Both the position numbers and the translations under genes were made by a program. A DNA stretch of 64,000 bases from Anaerolineales bacterium (GTDB lineage Bacteria > Chloroflexota > Anaerolineae > Anaerolineales > Villigracilaceae), in the NCBI GenBank assembly GCA_024710905.1, contig JANJTV010000153.1, positions 1 through 64,000 on the forward strand, in the 5' to 3' direction. Below are positions 7,840 through 15,823 of this stretch, piece after piece. A model generated the notes under the pieces. The model saw only the letters and a list, made by a program, of their open reading frames with translations, was not told the origin of the DNA and did no database searches. How positions within the stretch are numbered: the stretch's first letter is position 1; every line of letters starts with the position of its first letter.

Positions 7840-8622
7840 TTAAGGGGCAGTCGGAACGATATTTTCGTTGTTTATATAGCACAGGATGCCCTCCACAACG
7901 CCGTCGGCGACCAGCTCGGGCTGTTGGGTCAGGATGGCGTAATCCAGGTTCAGGAATCCGGTTTCAATGATGGCGGCGGTGGTGTTGGGGCTGATTTCGT
8001 CGAACGCATGGTAGAGGGTCATGTCGGTGGTGATGCTGTTATGCCAGGGCAGGCCGGTTTTGCGCTGGTAGCGATCGCGCAGGCAGGAGGCCAGGCGGTT
8101 GGCCAGGTTCAGGTCGCGGACACTCATGGCAGCAGCCACTTTGAAGCCAGTGGCTTGGTCATTGACGTAGACACATGAGTCATTATGAATGGAAACAACT
8201 GCCGCCGCCTGGTAACCTTTCAGGCGCGGGTCGAATTCTTCAAGCAGGTCAGTTTCTATGCCGTTGGCGGTCAATTTTTGTTGGACGAGGGTGGCAATCC
8301 TCAGGTTGACGTCGACTTCGGTGGTGCCATTCTCACAGACTGCCCCCGAGTCATTGCCCCAGTGACCAGCCACAATGCCAACCCGCACCAGCTGACGGGC
8401 AGCGCCCGGCACAGCAGCATTTTCGGCATCGGCAGGCAGGAAGCCGGTCAGTTGTTCGGTCAGGTTCCCGGAGAGGAAACTGGCGGGTGTCCAAGCGGTG
8501 AAGAGGGTCGCTACCAGGACGGCAACGCCAAGGGTATTGAGCAAAATAGGGGGGGAGCCAGCCCGGCGGGGTTTTTCGCGCCTGGGGGCATGGGACTGGC
8601 CAATTTTGGGAGTGGATTCCAT
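7840..8622 (-). CDS. N-acetylmuramoyl-L-alanine amidase (Amidase_3), membrane-anchored
   Basis: A 260-residue protein with an N-terminal signal anchor (LLNTLGVAVLVATLFTAW) and an Amidase_3 domain. Zinc ligands are visible as AGHWG, TEVDVNL and SIHND, and the catalytic Glu in AAIIETGFL. The enzyme cuts the bond between N-acetylmuramate and L-Ala of peptidoglycan. It starts the minus-strand envelope block and is separated from the L,D-transpeptidase by four bases. A -10 box ends only nine bases before the ATG, so the message may be nearly leaderless. Confidence 0.88.
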   Translation of the reverse strand: MESTPKIGQSHAPRREKPRRAGSPPILLNTLGVAVLVATLFTAWTPASFLSGNLTEQLTGFLPADAENAAVPGAARQLVRVGIVAGHWGNDSGAVCENGTTEVDVNLRIATLVQQKLTANGIETDLLEEFDPRLKGYQAAAVVSIHNDSCVYVNDQATGFKVAAAMSVRDLNLANRLASCLRDRYQRKTGLPWHNSITTDMTLYHAFDEISPNTTAAIIETGFLNLDYAILTQQPELVADGVVEGILCYINNENIVPTAP

Positions 8623-8630
8623 GTAAAAAT

Positions 8631-8658
8631 ATTATAAGTTGTTTAGGCGGGTTCTCAA
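8631..8658 (-). promoter_or_regulatory. Promoter for the amidase operon
   Basis: Minus strand TTGAGA (8658-8653), a 16-base spacer and TATAAT (8636-8631). The predicted start of transcription falls two to three bases before the ATG at 8622. Confidence 0.6.
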
Positions 8659-8766
8659 CGGGTAATTTCTACCAATGTTGTTGCCCAGTTTTTTACCATG
8701 CCGGGCATGTACCTAATCTTACCCGAAAAAACCTGTCTCATAAACTCTCAGGCCGGGTAGCATTGC

Positions 8767-8795
8767 TTGACGCACCATGCAGCGGGGCTTATGAT
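8767..8795 (+). promoter_or_regulatory. Promoter for the flavin-reductase-like gene
   Basis: TTGACG (8767-8772), 17-base spacer, TATGAT (8790-8795), about 28 bases before the start codon. Confidence 0.65.
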
Positions 8796-8822
8796 GAAGC
8801 CAACCTTTTACTGGAGAAAATT

Positions 8823-9305
8823 ATGCCGATTGACCCTGAAATTTTACGCGAGGCCATGCGATATTGGAGCACGGGTGTCGCGATTGTGACAGCCTCGCAT
8901 GGCGGTATCCAGCACGGCATGACGGTCAGCTCGTTTACTTCCGTTTCACTGACCCCACCGCAGGTGCTGGTTTCGCTGGCGCGGAATACGCGCACCCACG
9001 AACTGGTGATGCGTTCTGAACTGTTCGGTGTGAATGTACTGCATGCCAGCCAGCAGGAGGTCTCAGACCGGTTTGCCGGGCGCATGCCCGACGACCTGGA
9101 CCGCCTGGAGGGGCTGGAGACCTTTACCCTGGAAAGCGAGGTGCCGTTTATTCGCGGCGGGCTGGCCTATTTTGACTGCCGCGTGGTGACAACCCTGGGC
9201 TCTGGCACGCATACGATCTTTATTGGTGAAGTGACCACCGTGCAATACCAGGACAGTAACGACCCGTTGATTTACTTCAACCGGGGTTATCGTAATCTCA
9301 TTTAA
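8823..9305 (+). CDS. Flavin reductase-like FMN-binding protein
   Basis: A 160-residue FMN-binding split-barrel protein of the HpaC/flavin-reductase type. The signature STGVAIVTASHGGIQHGMTVSS (first part WSTGVAIVT) is followed by SFTSVSLTPPQVLVSLARNTRTHEL and a C-terminal FIGEVTTVQYQDSNDPLIYFNRGY. Such enzymes supply reduced flavin to a monooxygenase using NAD(P)H. ATG at 8823 follows TGGAGAA. No monooxygenase is adjacent; the flavoprotein at 50 kb binds its own FAD. It is followed by the AMMECR1 gene 23 bases later. Confidence 0.85.
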   Translation: MPIDPEILREAMRYWSTGVAIVTASHGGIQHGMTVSSFTSVSLTPPQVLVSLARNTRTHELVMRSELFGVNVLHASQQEVSDRFAGRMPDDLDRLEGLETFTLESEVPFIRGGLAYFDCRVVTTLGSGTHTIFIGEVTTVQYQDSNDPLIYFNRGYRNLI

Positions 9306-9328
9306 GTTGTGCTTGGAAGGAGGCTGCC

Positions 9329-9898
9329 ATGATCGGGCTGCTGACTTTGACTGAAAGACAAACCCTGCTGGGCATTGCCCGCGCAGCAGTGGAACACGCA
9401 GCGCAGGGGAAAACCTCCCCGGCTGTGCAGCTTGCCGGCCTGCCACCAGCTTTACAGGCAGATGGCGCTTCTTTCGTCACCCTGACCCGGCACGGGGATC
9501 TGCGTGGCTGTATCGGTGCATTGCAGGCCTACCAGCCCCTGGCGGTGGATGTGCAGGAGCATGCCGTTGCGGCCGCCACTCAGGATTTCCGCTTTATGCC
9601 AGTGCAGCCGGGTGAACTGGCGGAGATTACAATAGAAATCTCCCGCCTGACAACCCCCGTGCCGTTGGTGTATACTGACCCGCAAGACTTGATCCGGAAA
9701 CTGCGCCCGCGTGTGGATGGGGTCATCCTGCAGGACGGCGCCCGGCGGGCAACCTTCCTGCCGCAGGTCTGGGAGCAAATTCCCCAACCGGAACGCTTCC
9801 TTGAACACCTTTGCCAGAAGATGGGTGTCCACTCCCAAGCCTGGCGCAGCAAGCATCTTGATGTTCATATTTACCAGGTGGAAGAATTTCACGAGTAA
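9329..9898 (+). CDS. amrA: AMMECR1-domain protein (AmmeMemoRadiSam system protein A)
   Basis: A 189-residue single-domain protein with the invariant LRGCIG hexapeptide in RHGDLRGCIGALQAYQPLAVDV and the following FRFMPVQPGELAEITIEISRLT block. The C-terminal half (VDGVILQDGARRATFLPQVWEQ) matches the family. Bacterial members are associated with MEMO-like dioxygenase and radical SAM proteins in an uncharacterised modification system; neither partner is within this window. AAGGAGG lies seven bases before the ATG. Confidence 0.9.
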   Translation: MIGLLTLTERQTLLGIARAAVEHAAQGKTSPAVQLAGLPPALQADGASFVTLTRHGDLRGCIGALQAYQPLAVDVQEHAVAAATQDFRFMPVQPGELAEITIEISRLTTPVPLVYTDPQDLIRKLRPRVDGVILQDGARRATFLPQVWEQIPQPERFLEHLCQKMGVHSQAWRSKHLDVHIYQVEEFHE

Positions 9899-9903
9899 AC
9901 AAC

Positions 9904-10197
9904 ATGTCCTCAAAAAAACGCAAACTCGCCAAAACCTCCCCATCGAAAGCCGCCGTCAAACAGCCCGGTAAAGCGGACCGGGGCAAATTTGTTTATGTGT
10001 TCCTGCTGGTGTTCAGCGGCATTTCACTACTGACCGCCCTGATCCTGTACATCTGGTTCCCTGAAAACCGCAGCCTGTTCAGCACGGTGGAGAATCCTGA
10101 AACTGTTGCGCCATTGTGGATTTCCTTCCTCAACCTGGCAATGATCAACCTGCTGGCTGGCGGGGCGGCCTACCTCTTTTACCGCCGTAAAAAATAG
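9904..10197 (+). CDS. Small two-helix membrane protein
   Basis: A 97-residue protein: a Lys-rich N-terminus (about 28 residues), a hydrophobic helix (FVYVFLLVFSGISLLTALIL), a short loop and a second helix (FLNLAMINLLAGGAAYLFY) ending in YRRKK. Charge pattern suggests both ends inside. It starts five bases after the AMMECR1 stop and is likely cotranscribed. No function can be assigned. Confidence 0.65.
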   Translation: MSSKKRKLAKTSPSKAAVKQPGKADRGKFVYVFLLVFSGISLLTALILYIWFPENRSLFSTVENPETVAPLWISFLNLAMINLLAGGAAYLFYRRKK

Positions 10198-10220
10198 CCA
10201 AGGGGCCGCCCTTTTCCTTA

Positions 10221-11630
10221 TCAACCAAAATATTCTTCTTCTATTCCCTGCCAGGGTTCGTCGGGTAGTTTCATATAGTTTGTCAGCAATGGGTGAACAC
10301 GATTGATTCCCTCATAAATGCGTTGCGCCACCAGACGGATGGAAAAATGGGCATTGGCCGCCGCACGCAACTGGCAAAAGGCATAGGCCTCGCGCAGGTT
10401 AAACGTCGCCAGCACACGTCGGTTGAACCCGTTTGGCACAATATATTGCGCCACCTGCGGGTTGAAGGCGTTCAGTTCCTGCCAGAGCGTTGCGGCGGCC
10501 TCCATGGCGCGGCGATACTCGCCGCCAAACCCAGCTTCCTCCATCAGGCGCGGGGTGACGTAGCCCAACCCGGCGGTCTGCAACTGTGGCGTCTGACTCA
10601 TCATACGGTGACGCTTAAACTCGGCATATGCGCCTTGATCCATGACCAGGTCGAACGTGTAAACGGTGTGTTCCAGCTCGCGCAGCGGGACGTCGTGGCG
10701 GCCCATCTGCCCGAGCAGGGATTCGGCCAGGGTGGTGCGTTCAGGCTGGGGGGTAGTCTGCACCCGCCCCAATGCTTCGCTGTAGCTGCCGTTGCCAAAA
10801 CGGTACAGGGCTGCCGCCAGGATGCGCTCCTGTCCATCCACATCATAAGAGACTAGCTCACAAGGATTATCAGACGTCACAGGCCTGGCATCAGCCAGCG
10901 CAGTCAGTTCGCGGCTGGTTTCTGTCAGGTACGCCACCGGCTCGGCGTACTTGACCAGGGTGGGTAGTTCGGCCTGCGCCACGGCCTTGACGGTTTCGCC
11001 GATCTCGCGAATTTCGGCCAGCGGGTGGCTGCGCCACTTTCGGATGGCATTTTCCAGCACACGGCCATTGGCAGTCATGCCGACATTCGCCAGCGAAGCA
11101 GCCGGCAGGATGAAACGGCAGACATCCACATAGCGCGAACGGATGCGCCTGTCCCAGGCTTCGTCGCTTTCATTATCGCGGCGGGGCACCTGTTGTTGGA
11201 CCACCTTTTTGACCGGCTCCAGCGAGGCAGCGTAGGTTTCAAACAGCATGCGGCAGGTGGAAACATATTTTTCGCGCAGGAGGTGCCCTTCCAGTTCGGT
11301 CGGCATGTGGAAGGCATCCAGATCCCATTTTTGGTAGCGGGTCGATTTTTCAGTGTAGGAGGCCAGGCGGTTGCTTTCAATGGCTTCCATGGCGATGCGC
11401 GAGGCGTTTTCAATGGCTATGTGCAACACGGCATGTTCGGCCACCGAGGCGTGCCCGTAGCCCACCACCCATTTTTCGTGGAACTGGGCGCTTTTCTCGT
11501 CGGTCAGTTCGGCGGCAATGTCTCGAAACGAATCAGGGAAGCGCGATGTCTTGGCAAAGGCAACGGCAATGGTTTCGGGAGAAAGGTTGCGGGAGGAAAG
11601 CAGGTAGATATCTCTTTTGGGTGCGGGCAT
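10221..11630 (-). CDS. Tandem-domain ThyX-like protein (flavin-dependent thymidylate synthase family)
   Basis: A 469-residue protein, about twice a normal ThyX (about 220-250). Repeat 1 has GYGHASVAEHA (57-67) and SNRLASYTEKSTRY (86-99), then RSRYVDVCRFILPAASLANVGMT. Repeat 2 has HDVPLRELEHTVYTF (312-326) and KRHRMMSQTPQ (339-349), then NGFNRRVLATFNLREAYAF. The canonical signature RHRxxSxNExSxRY is thus divided: repeat 1 keeps the second half and repeat 2 the first. ThyX makes dTMP from dUMP with methylene-tetrahydrofolate and FAD. Whether this fused form is a working synthase is open. It is transcribed alone. Confidence 0.8.
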   Translation of the reverse strand: MPAPKRDIYLLSSRNLSPETIAVAFAKTSRFPDSFRDIAAELTDEKSAQFHEKWVVGYGHASVAEHAVLHIAIENASRIAMEAIESNRLASYTEKSTRYQKWDLDAFHMPTELEGHLLREKYVSTCRMLFETYAASLEPVKKVVQQQVPRRDNESDEAWDRRIRSRYVDVCRFILPAASLANVGMTANGRVLENAIRKWRSHPLAEIREIGETVKAVAQAELPTLVKYAEPVAYLTETSRELTALADARPVTSDNPCELVSYDVDGQERILAAALYRFGNGSYSEALGRVQTTPQPERTTLAESLLGQMGRHDVPLRELEHTVYTFDLVMDQGAYAEFKRHRMMSQTPQLQTAGLGYVTPRLMEEAGFGGEYRRAMEAAATLWQELNAFNPQVAQYIVPNGFNRRVLATFNLREAYAFCQLRAAANAHFSIRLVAQRIYEGINRVHPLLTNYMKLPDEPWQGIEEEYFG

Positions 11631-11771
11631 GGGGTGGAACTCCTGTTTTGGGTTGGCAAGATATTACCTTAAAAAAGCCGCCTATACAAATTAAACAACC
11701 TTGCAGTCGCAAGCCAGCACGGATGAAATAGTATAATGGGTGTGAAAATCGGTTCAATCCCCGGAGGAATG

Positions 11772-12176
11772 ATGAGCGAACGCAAGATTCGTGTATTGGT
11801 GGCCAAACCCGGCCTGGACGGCCACGACCGTGGCGCAAAAGTGGTCGCCCGCGCCCTGCGCGATGCAGGCATGGAGGTCATTTACACCGGCCTGCGCCAG
11901 ACCCCCGAAATGATCGCCGAGGCCGCCCTGCAGGAAGATGTGGACGTGGTCGGGCTTTCCATCCTTTCGGGCGCGCATATGGCCCTTGCGCCGCGGGTGC
12001 TGGAATTGCTTAAGAACAACGGCCAGCAGGATGTTAAAGTCTTCCTGGGCGGAATCATCCCCGATGAAGACGTGCCGCGTCTGAAGGAAATCGGCGTGCA
12101 TTCTGTCTATGGCCCCGGTGCCACCACCGACCAGATTATTGCCGACATCCGCGCGGCCATTCCGCAGGCAGGCTAA
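11772..12176 (+). CDS. Methylmalonyl-CoA mutase, small B12-binding subunit
   Basis: A 134-residue cobalamin-binding domain: [26 protein letters not shown] contains the DxHxxG ligand motif (GLDGHDRG), with [10 protein letters not shown] and [11 protein letters not shown] as the other two family blocks. It carries the base-off B12 for the mutase that interconverts succinyl-CoA and methylmalonyl-CoA. The ATG at 11772 is the second of two adjacent ATGs and is better spaced from GGAGG. The large subunit lies at 32170, 20 kb away, while the chaperone gene meaB follows by five bases. Confidence 0.93.
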   Translation: MSERKIRVLVAKPGLDGHDRGAKVVARALRDAGMEVIYTGLRQTPEMIAEAALQEDVDVVGLSILSGAHMALAPRVLELLKNNGQQDVKVFLGGIIPDEDVPRLKEIGVHSVYGPGATTDQIIADIRAAIPQAG

Positions 12177-12181
12177 CCGGC

Positions 12182-13195
12182 ATGGACTTTGCACAGGCTG
12201 TCCGCGAGGGGAGCCGGTTGGCGCTGGCCCGCCTGCTAACCCACGTGGAAAATGACTCACCAGAAGGCCGCCAGGCATTGGATGCGCTCTTCCCGTACAC
12301 CGGGAAGGCGCATTTCATTGGTGTTACCGGCGCGCCGGGGACGGGCAAATCTTCCCTGGTTAACCAGCTAGCGCTGCACCTGCGCAAGCAGAACAAACTG
12401 GTTGCCATCCTGGCGGTGGACCCCTCCAGTCCGTTTACTGGCGGGGCGGTGCTGGGCGACCGGGTGCGGATGCGCGACCTTTCCGGCGATGCGGGCATAT
12501 TCATCCGCTCGATGGCTTCGCGCGGATCGCTGGGCGGCCTGGGACGCAGCACCGCTGCCATGACGCAGGTCTTTGACGCCGCCGGGTTTGAGATCATCAT
12601 TGTTGAAACGGTCGGCGCGGGCCAGTCCGAAGTGGATATTGCCCGCCTGGCCCACACCACCCTGGTTGTGGAAGCGCCGGGCATGGGGGATGACATCCAG
12701 GCCATCAAGGCGGGCATCCTGGAGATTGCCGACATCCTGGTAATCAACAAGGCTGACCGCCCGGGTGTGGAAAACACCGAGCGTGCCCTGAAGAACAACC
12801 TGGAGCTGGCGCACCCGGTGGCGCGCGTCTTCCGTCACCATGGGCAGGAAACGACCCTGCCGGGCGGCCCCGACCCTCGCCTGAACGGCGAGACATCCCT
12901 CTGGATCCCGCCCATCCAACGCACCACAGCCACCGACGGCTCCGGCCTGCCTGAATTAATCTCCCTGATTGAAAAACACATTGAACATCTGAAAACCAGC
13001 GGCGATTGGTCGCGCCGGGAACAATCGCGCCTGACCGCCGAGTTCAACCTGCTGGTGCAGGAAACGCTCGTCTCCCGCCTGCATGCCAGCCTGCCGCAGG
13101 TTGCCTACCAGGATACATTGCAGCAGGTCTTCGAGCGCCGCGCCTCCCCGCGCGAGGCGGTCAATAACCTGCTTACGCTTTCCTCCAGCCAGTAA
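12182..13195 (+). CDS. meaB: G-protein chaperone of methylmalonyl-CoA mutase
   Basis: A 337-residue GTPase of the MeaB/ArgK group. Walker A is GVTGAPGTGKSS (47-58); AVDPSSPFTGGAVLGDRVRM is the switch region; ETVGAGQSEVD is the G3 block and NKAD the G4 block. It protects and reloads the cobalamin cofactor of methylmalonyl-CoA mutase. It directly follows the B12-binding subunit, supporting the assignment. Dimerisation arm residues at the C-terminus (LHASLPQVAYQDTLQQVFER) are present. Confidence 0.93.
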   Translation: MDFAQAVREGSRLALARLLTHVENDSPEGRQALDALFPYTGKAHFIGVTGAPGTGKSSLVNQLALHLRKQNKLVAILAVDPSSPFTGGAVLGDRVRMRDLSGDAGIFIRSMASRGSLGGLGRSTAAMTQVFDAAGFEIIIVETVGAGQSEVDIARLAHTTLVVEAPGMGDDIQAIKAGILEIADILVINKADRPGVENTERALKNNLELAHPVARVFRHHGQETTLPGGPDPRLNGETSLWIPPIQRTTATDGSGLPELISLIEKHIEHLKTSGDWSRREQSRLTAEFNLLVQETLVSRLHASLPQVAYQDTLQQVFERRASPREAVNNLLTLSSSQ

Positions 13196-13216
13196 AACAG
13201 GAGCACAGAAATCCCC

Positions 13217-14203
13217 ATGCCACTTCACCACCATGATATGAAAGTGTACGGCGGAATCAAGTTATACGCCGGAACGGGTTCGCCGGAGTTGGCCCAACGC
13301 GTGGCTGATTATATTGGTGAGCCGCTTTGCGGGCGGGACATTATCGAGTTCCCCAATGAAAACCTGTTCGTCAAGCTGCACTCCAGCGTGCGCGGGCAGG
13401 ATGTGTACGTCATCCAGACCACCTCCAGCCCGGTGCATCGCAACCTGATGGAACTGCTGATTATGCTGCAAACCCTCAAGCTGGATTCTGCCGCCCGCAT
13501 CACGGCGGTTATTCCATACCTGGCTTACGGGCGTTCCGACAAAAAAGACCAGCCGCGTGTGCCGATCACCGCTCGCCTGATGGCCGATATGATCGAGGTG
13601 GCGGGGGCCGACAGGTATATGCTACTCGATCCGCATGCCGGGCAGGTGCAGGGATTTTTCTCCATTCCTGGCGATGTATTAACCGCCTTCCACATGGTCA
13701 CCAAACACCTGACCGAAATCCGCCCGACCATGACAGACCCGGTCGTGGTGACGGTGGACCTTGGCTTTGCCAAGAAAGGCCGCAACATAGCCGCCGATAT
13801 TGACGCGCCGATTGCCTTTGTGGAAAAACGTCGTATTGCCAACGATGCCAAGGCCCAGGCGCTGACCATCATCGGCGAGGTGAGTGGCCGTGATGTGGTG
13901 CTGGTGGATGATGAAATTGATACCGGCGGTTCGATCATGCAGGCTGTCAACCTGGTGAAAGAACACGGCGCGCGGGATGTCTACGTGGTTTGCATCCATC
14001 CCATTTTCTCGGCCAATGCCATCGACCGGCTGGCATCCCTGCCCGTCAAGCAATTCATCACCACCGATTCGGTGCCCATCCCGGCGGAAAAGATCGCCCT
14101 GCTTAAAGACCGCCTGAACGTCATCTCGGTGGCACCGTTGCTCGGCGAGGTGATCGTACGTGCCCATGAAGGCCGCTCGGTCGGTGAAATGTTCAACGAG
14201 TAA
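13217..14203 (+). CDS. prs: Ribose-phosphate pyrophosphokinase
   Basis: A 328-residue enzyme that makes PRPP from ribose 5-phosphate and ATP. Visible blocks are KLYAGTGSPELAQRVADYIG, FPNENLFVKLHSSVRGQDVYVIQT, the flexible-loop YLAYGRSDKKDQPR, LLDPHAGQVQGFF, and the PRPP-binding DVVLVDDEIDTGGSI. ATG 13217 was used; the AGGAG is 13 bases upstream, slightly long. An internal ATG at 13238 lacks any ribosome site. It lies 21 bases after meaB and nine before mutM, so it appears to belong to the same operon. Confidence 0.95.
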   Translation: MPLHHHDMKVYGGIKLYAGTGSPELAQRVADYIGEPLCGRDIIEFPNENLFVKLHSSVRGQDVYVIQTTSSPVHRNLMELLIMLQTLKLDSAARITAVIPYLAYGRSDKKDQPRVPITARLMADMIEVAGADRYMLLDPHAGQVQGFFSIPGDVLTAFHMVTKHLTEIRPTMTDPVVVTVDLGFAKKGRNIAADIDAPIAFVEKRRIANDAKAQALTIIGEVSGRDVVLVDDEIDTGGSIMQAVNLVKEHGARDVYVVCIHPIFSANAIDRLASLPVKQFITTDSVPIPAEKIALLKDRLNVISVAPLLGEVIVRAHEGRSVGEMFNE

Positions 14204-14211
14204 ACCCTGTC

Positions 14212-15012
14212 ATGCCCGAACTGCCGGAAGTGGAAACCATTGCCCGCAACATAGCGCCTGCCATTACCGGCCAGGTCATCCGCGCTGCCAGCCTGTTGTG
14301 GCTCAAAACACTCGCCACGCCAACCGCGAGGGATTTCCAGCAGCAAATTATTGGCCAGGCCGTTCAGTCTGTCGGGCGGCGGGCAAAATACATCCACCTC
14401 ACGCTTTCGGGCGCGCACCTGTTTATTCACCTGCGCATGAGCGGCGACCTGCTCATCCACCCGCCCGGCTACCAGCCCGCCAAACACGACCGACTGGTGT
14501 TAACCCTCGAAAACGGCCACAGCCTGGCATTTAATGACACGCGCAAATTTGGTCGGGTCTGGCTGGTGCAGGACCCAGAAACGGTGATCGGCGGCCTCGG
14601 CCCCGAACCATTGGACGACTCTTTTACCCCCCAATTCCTCCATCAAAAATTACAGACCAGCCGACGCCAGCTCAAGCCGCTGCTGCTCGATCAAACTTTT
14701 CTCTCCGGGCTGGGCAACATCTATACCGACGAGGCATTACATTTGGCCGGGTTGCATCCGCTGCGAATTTCGGCTACCATAGACATACACGAAGCCGCAG
14801 ACCTGCATAAAGCCATCCGCGAGGTGCTGCAAACCGGCATCCAGAACAACGGCGCCAGCATAGACTGGGTCTATCGCGGTGGTGGCTTTCAGAACCTGTT
14901 CCGCGCCTATGGCCGCACCGGACAGCCCTGCCCGGTATGCAATTCACCCATCCGGCGCATTACGGTTGGCCAACGCGGCACCCATTTTTGCCCGAATTGC
15001 CAGGTTTTATAA
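14212..15012 (+). CDS. mutM: Formamidopyrimidine-DNA glycosylase
   Basis: A 266-residue protein beginning MPELPEVETIARNIAP: Pro1 (after Met removal) and Glu2 are the catalytic residues of Fpg. The helix-two-turn-helix block is LSGLGNIYTDEALHLAGLHP, and the C-terminal zinc finger is CPVCNSPIRRI...CPNC. It removes 8-oxoguanine and ring-opened purines in base-excision repair. Length is normal. It sits between prs and a small membrane protein gene. Confidence 0.95.
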   Translation: MPELPEVETIARNIAPAITGQVIRAASLLWLKTLATPTARDFQQQIIGQAVQSVGRRAKYIHLTLSGAHLFIHLRMSGDLLIHPPGYQPAKHDRLVLTLENGHSLAFNDTRKFGRVWLVQDPETVIGGLGPEPLDDSFTPQFLHQKLQTSRRQLKPLLLDQTFLSGLGNIYTDEALHLAGLHPLRISATIDIHEAADLHKAIREVLQTGIQNNGASIDWVYRGGGFQNLFRAYGRTGQPCPVCNSPIRRITVGQRGTHFCPNCQVL

Positions 15013-15015
15013 ATT

Positions 15016-15702
15016 ATGGAAAACTTCGCTTCAAACTTTAATACTGTTACCATCATCCTGATCATTGTTGGCATTGTGGCAGGCTACCTGTTTGGCCTGG
15101 TGGATAGCTGGGTGACTGGCCGCATCCGTAAGAATAAGGAAGACCAGCCCGAGCCGGAAGTGATCATCAAAGACAACCCCGGTGTGTTGCGCGTCACCAT
15201 GCAGGAAGGCCAGCCGCAGGTGGAGGTGGACGGGTTGTCGCTCCGGCCGCAAACCATGACACCGGACCAGCGCGCGCGCCTGGTGAGCATCCTGGTGCAG
15301 ATTCGGCCCTGGGTGGATGGGAAAACAGCCCCGGCCCAGCCTGCTTCCGCCGCGCCGAGGCCAGCAACCCCGCCGCCAGCCAGCCCGGCGGCCTCCCCCG
15401 TGCCTGTATCCCAATCTCCCGGCCTTTCCCAAGCTGCCAGCCCGCTGCTCCCGAAAGGCCAACCCGACCTGCCCGCCGCCAGCCAGCCCAATACGTTGAT
15501 TGGCATGATTGACCGGGTGCTGCAAAAGAAACTGCTCACCAGCCCTTACAAGGGAATGGAAATCAAGCTGGAAGACGGCCGCCTGGGCGAAGTGATTGTG
15601 GTGGTCGGGGACAAGAAATATGACGGCGTGGATGCCGTGCCCGATGCGGGCATCCAACAGGTTATCCGAGATGCGATTGCCGAGTTCAACGCCGGGCAGT
15701 AA
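15016..15702 (+). CDS. Membrane-anchored protein of unknown function (228 aa)
   Basis: Residues 1-35 contain a membrane helix (TVTIILIIVGIVAGYLFGLV). A conserved-looking segment follows (NPGVLRVTMQEGQPQVEVDGLSL ... DQRARLVSILVQIRPWVDG), then a 50-residue Pro/Ala/Ser linker, then a C-terminal folded region (LIGMIDRVLQKKLLTSPYKGMEIKLEDGRLGEVIVVVGDKKYDGVDAV, given here in part). The C-terminal part looks like a small alpha/beta domain. It starts three bases after mutM. I do not recognise a family. Confidence 0.7.
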   Translation: MENFASNFNTVTIILIIVGIVAGYLFGLVDSWVTGRIRKNKEDQPEPEVIIKDNPGVLRVTMQEGQPQVEVDGLSLRPQTMTPDQRARLVSILVQIRPWVDGKTAPAQPASAAPRPATPPPASPAASPVPVSQSPGLSQAASPLLPKGQPDLPAASQPNTLIGMIDRVLQKKLLTSPYKGMEIKLEDGRLGEVIVVVGDKKYDGVDAVPDAGIQQVIRDAIAEFNAGQ

Positions 15703-15762
15703 GCGATCAAAACTTTTTCGGACACGGTTTGCACGGAATATACAGAATTAAAAGAGCCAAAC

Positions 15763-15799
15763 AAAAATGCTCCTCAATCTGAAATCGGGGAGCATTTTT
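15763..15799 (+). terminator. Terminator of the mutase-prs-mutM operon
   Basis: The arms AAAAATGCTCC and GGAGCATTTTT are separated by about 14 bases, with a T-run on the plus strand, just before the convergent radA gene. Confidence 0.88.
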
Positions 15800-15823
15800 T
15801 CTTTCCTCTTTCATCGGCAGTTT

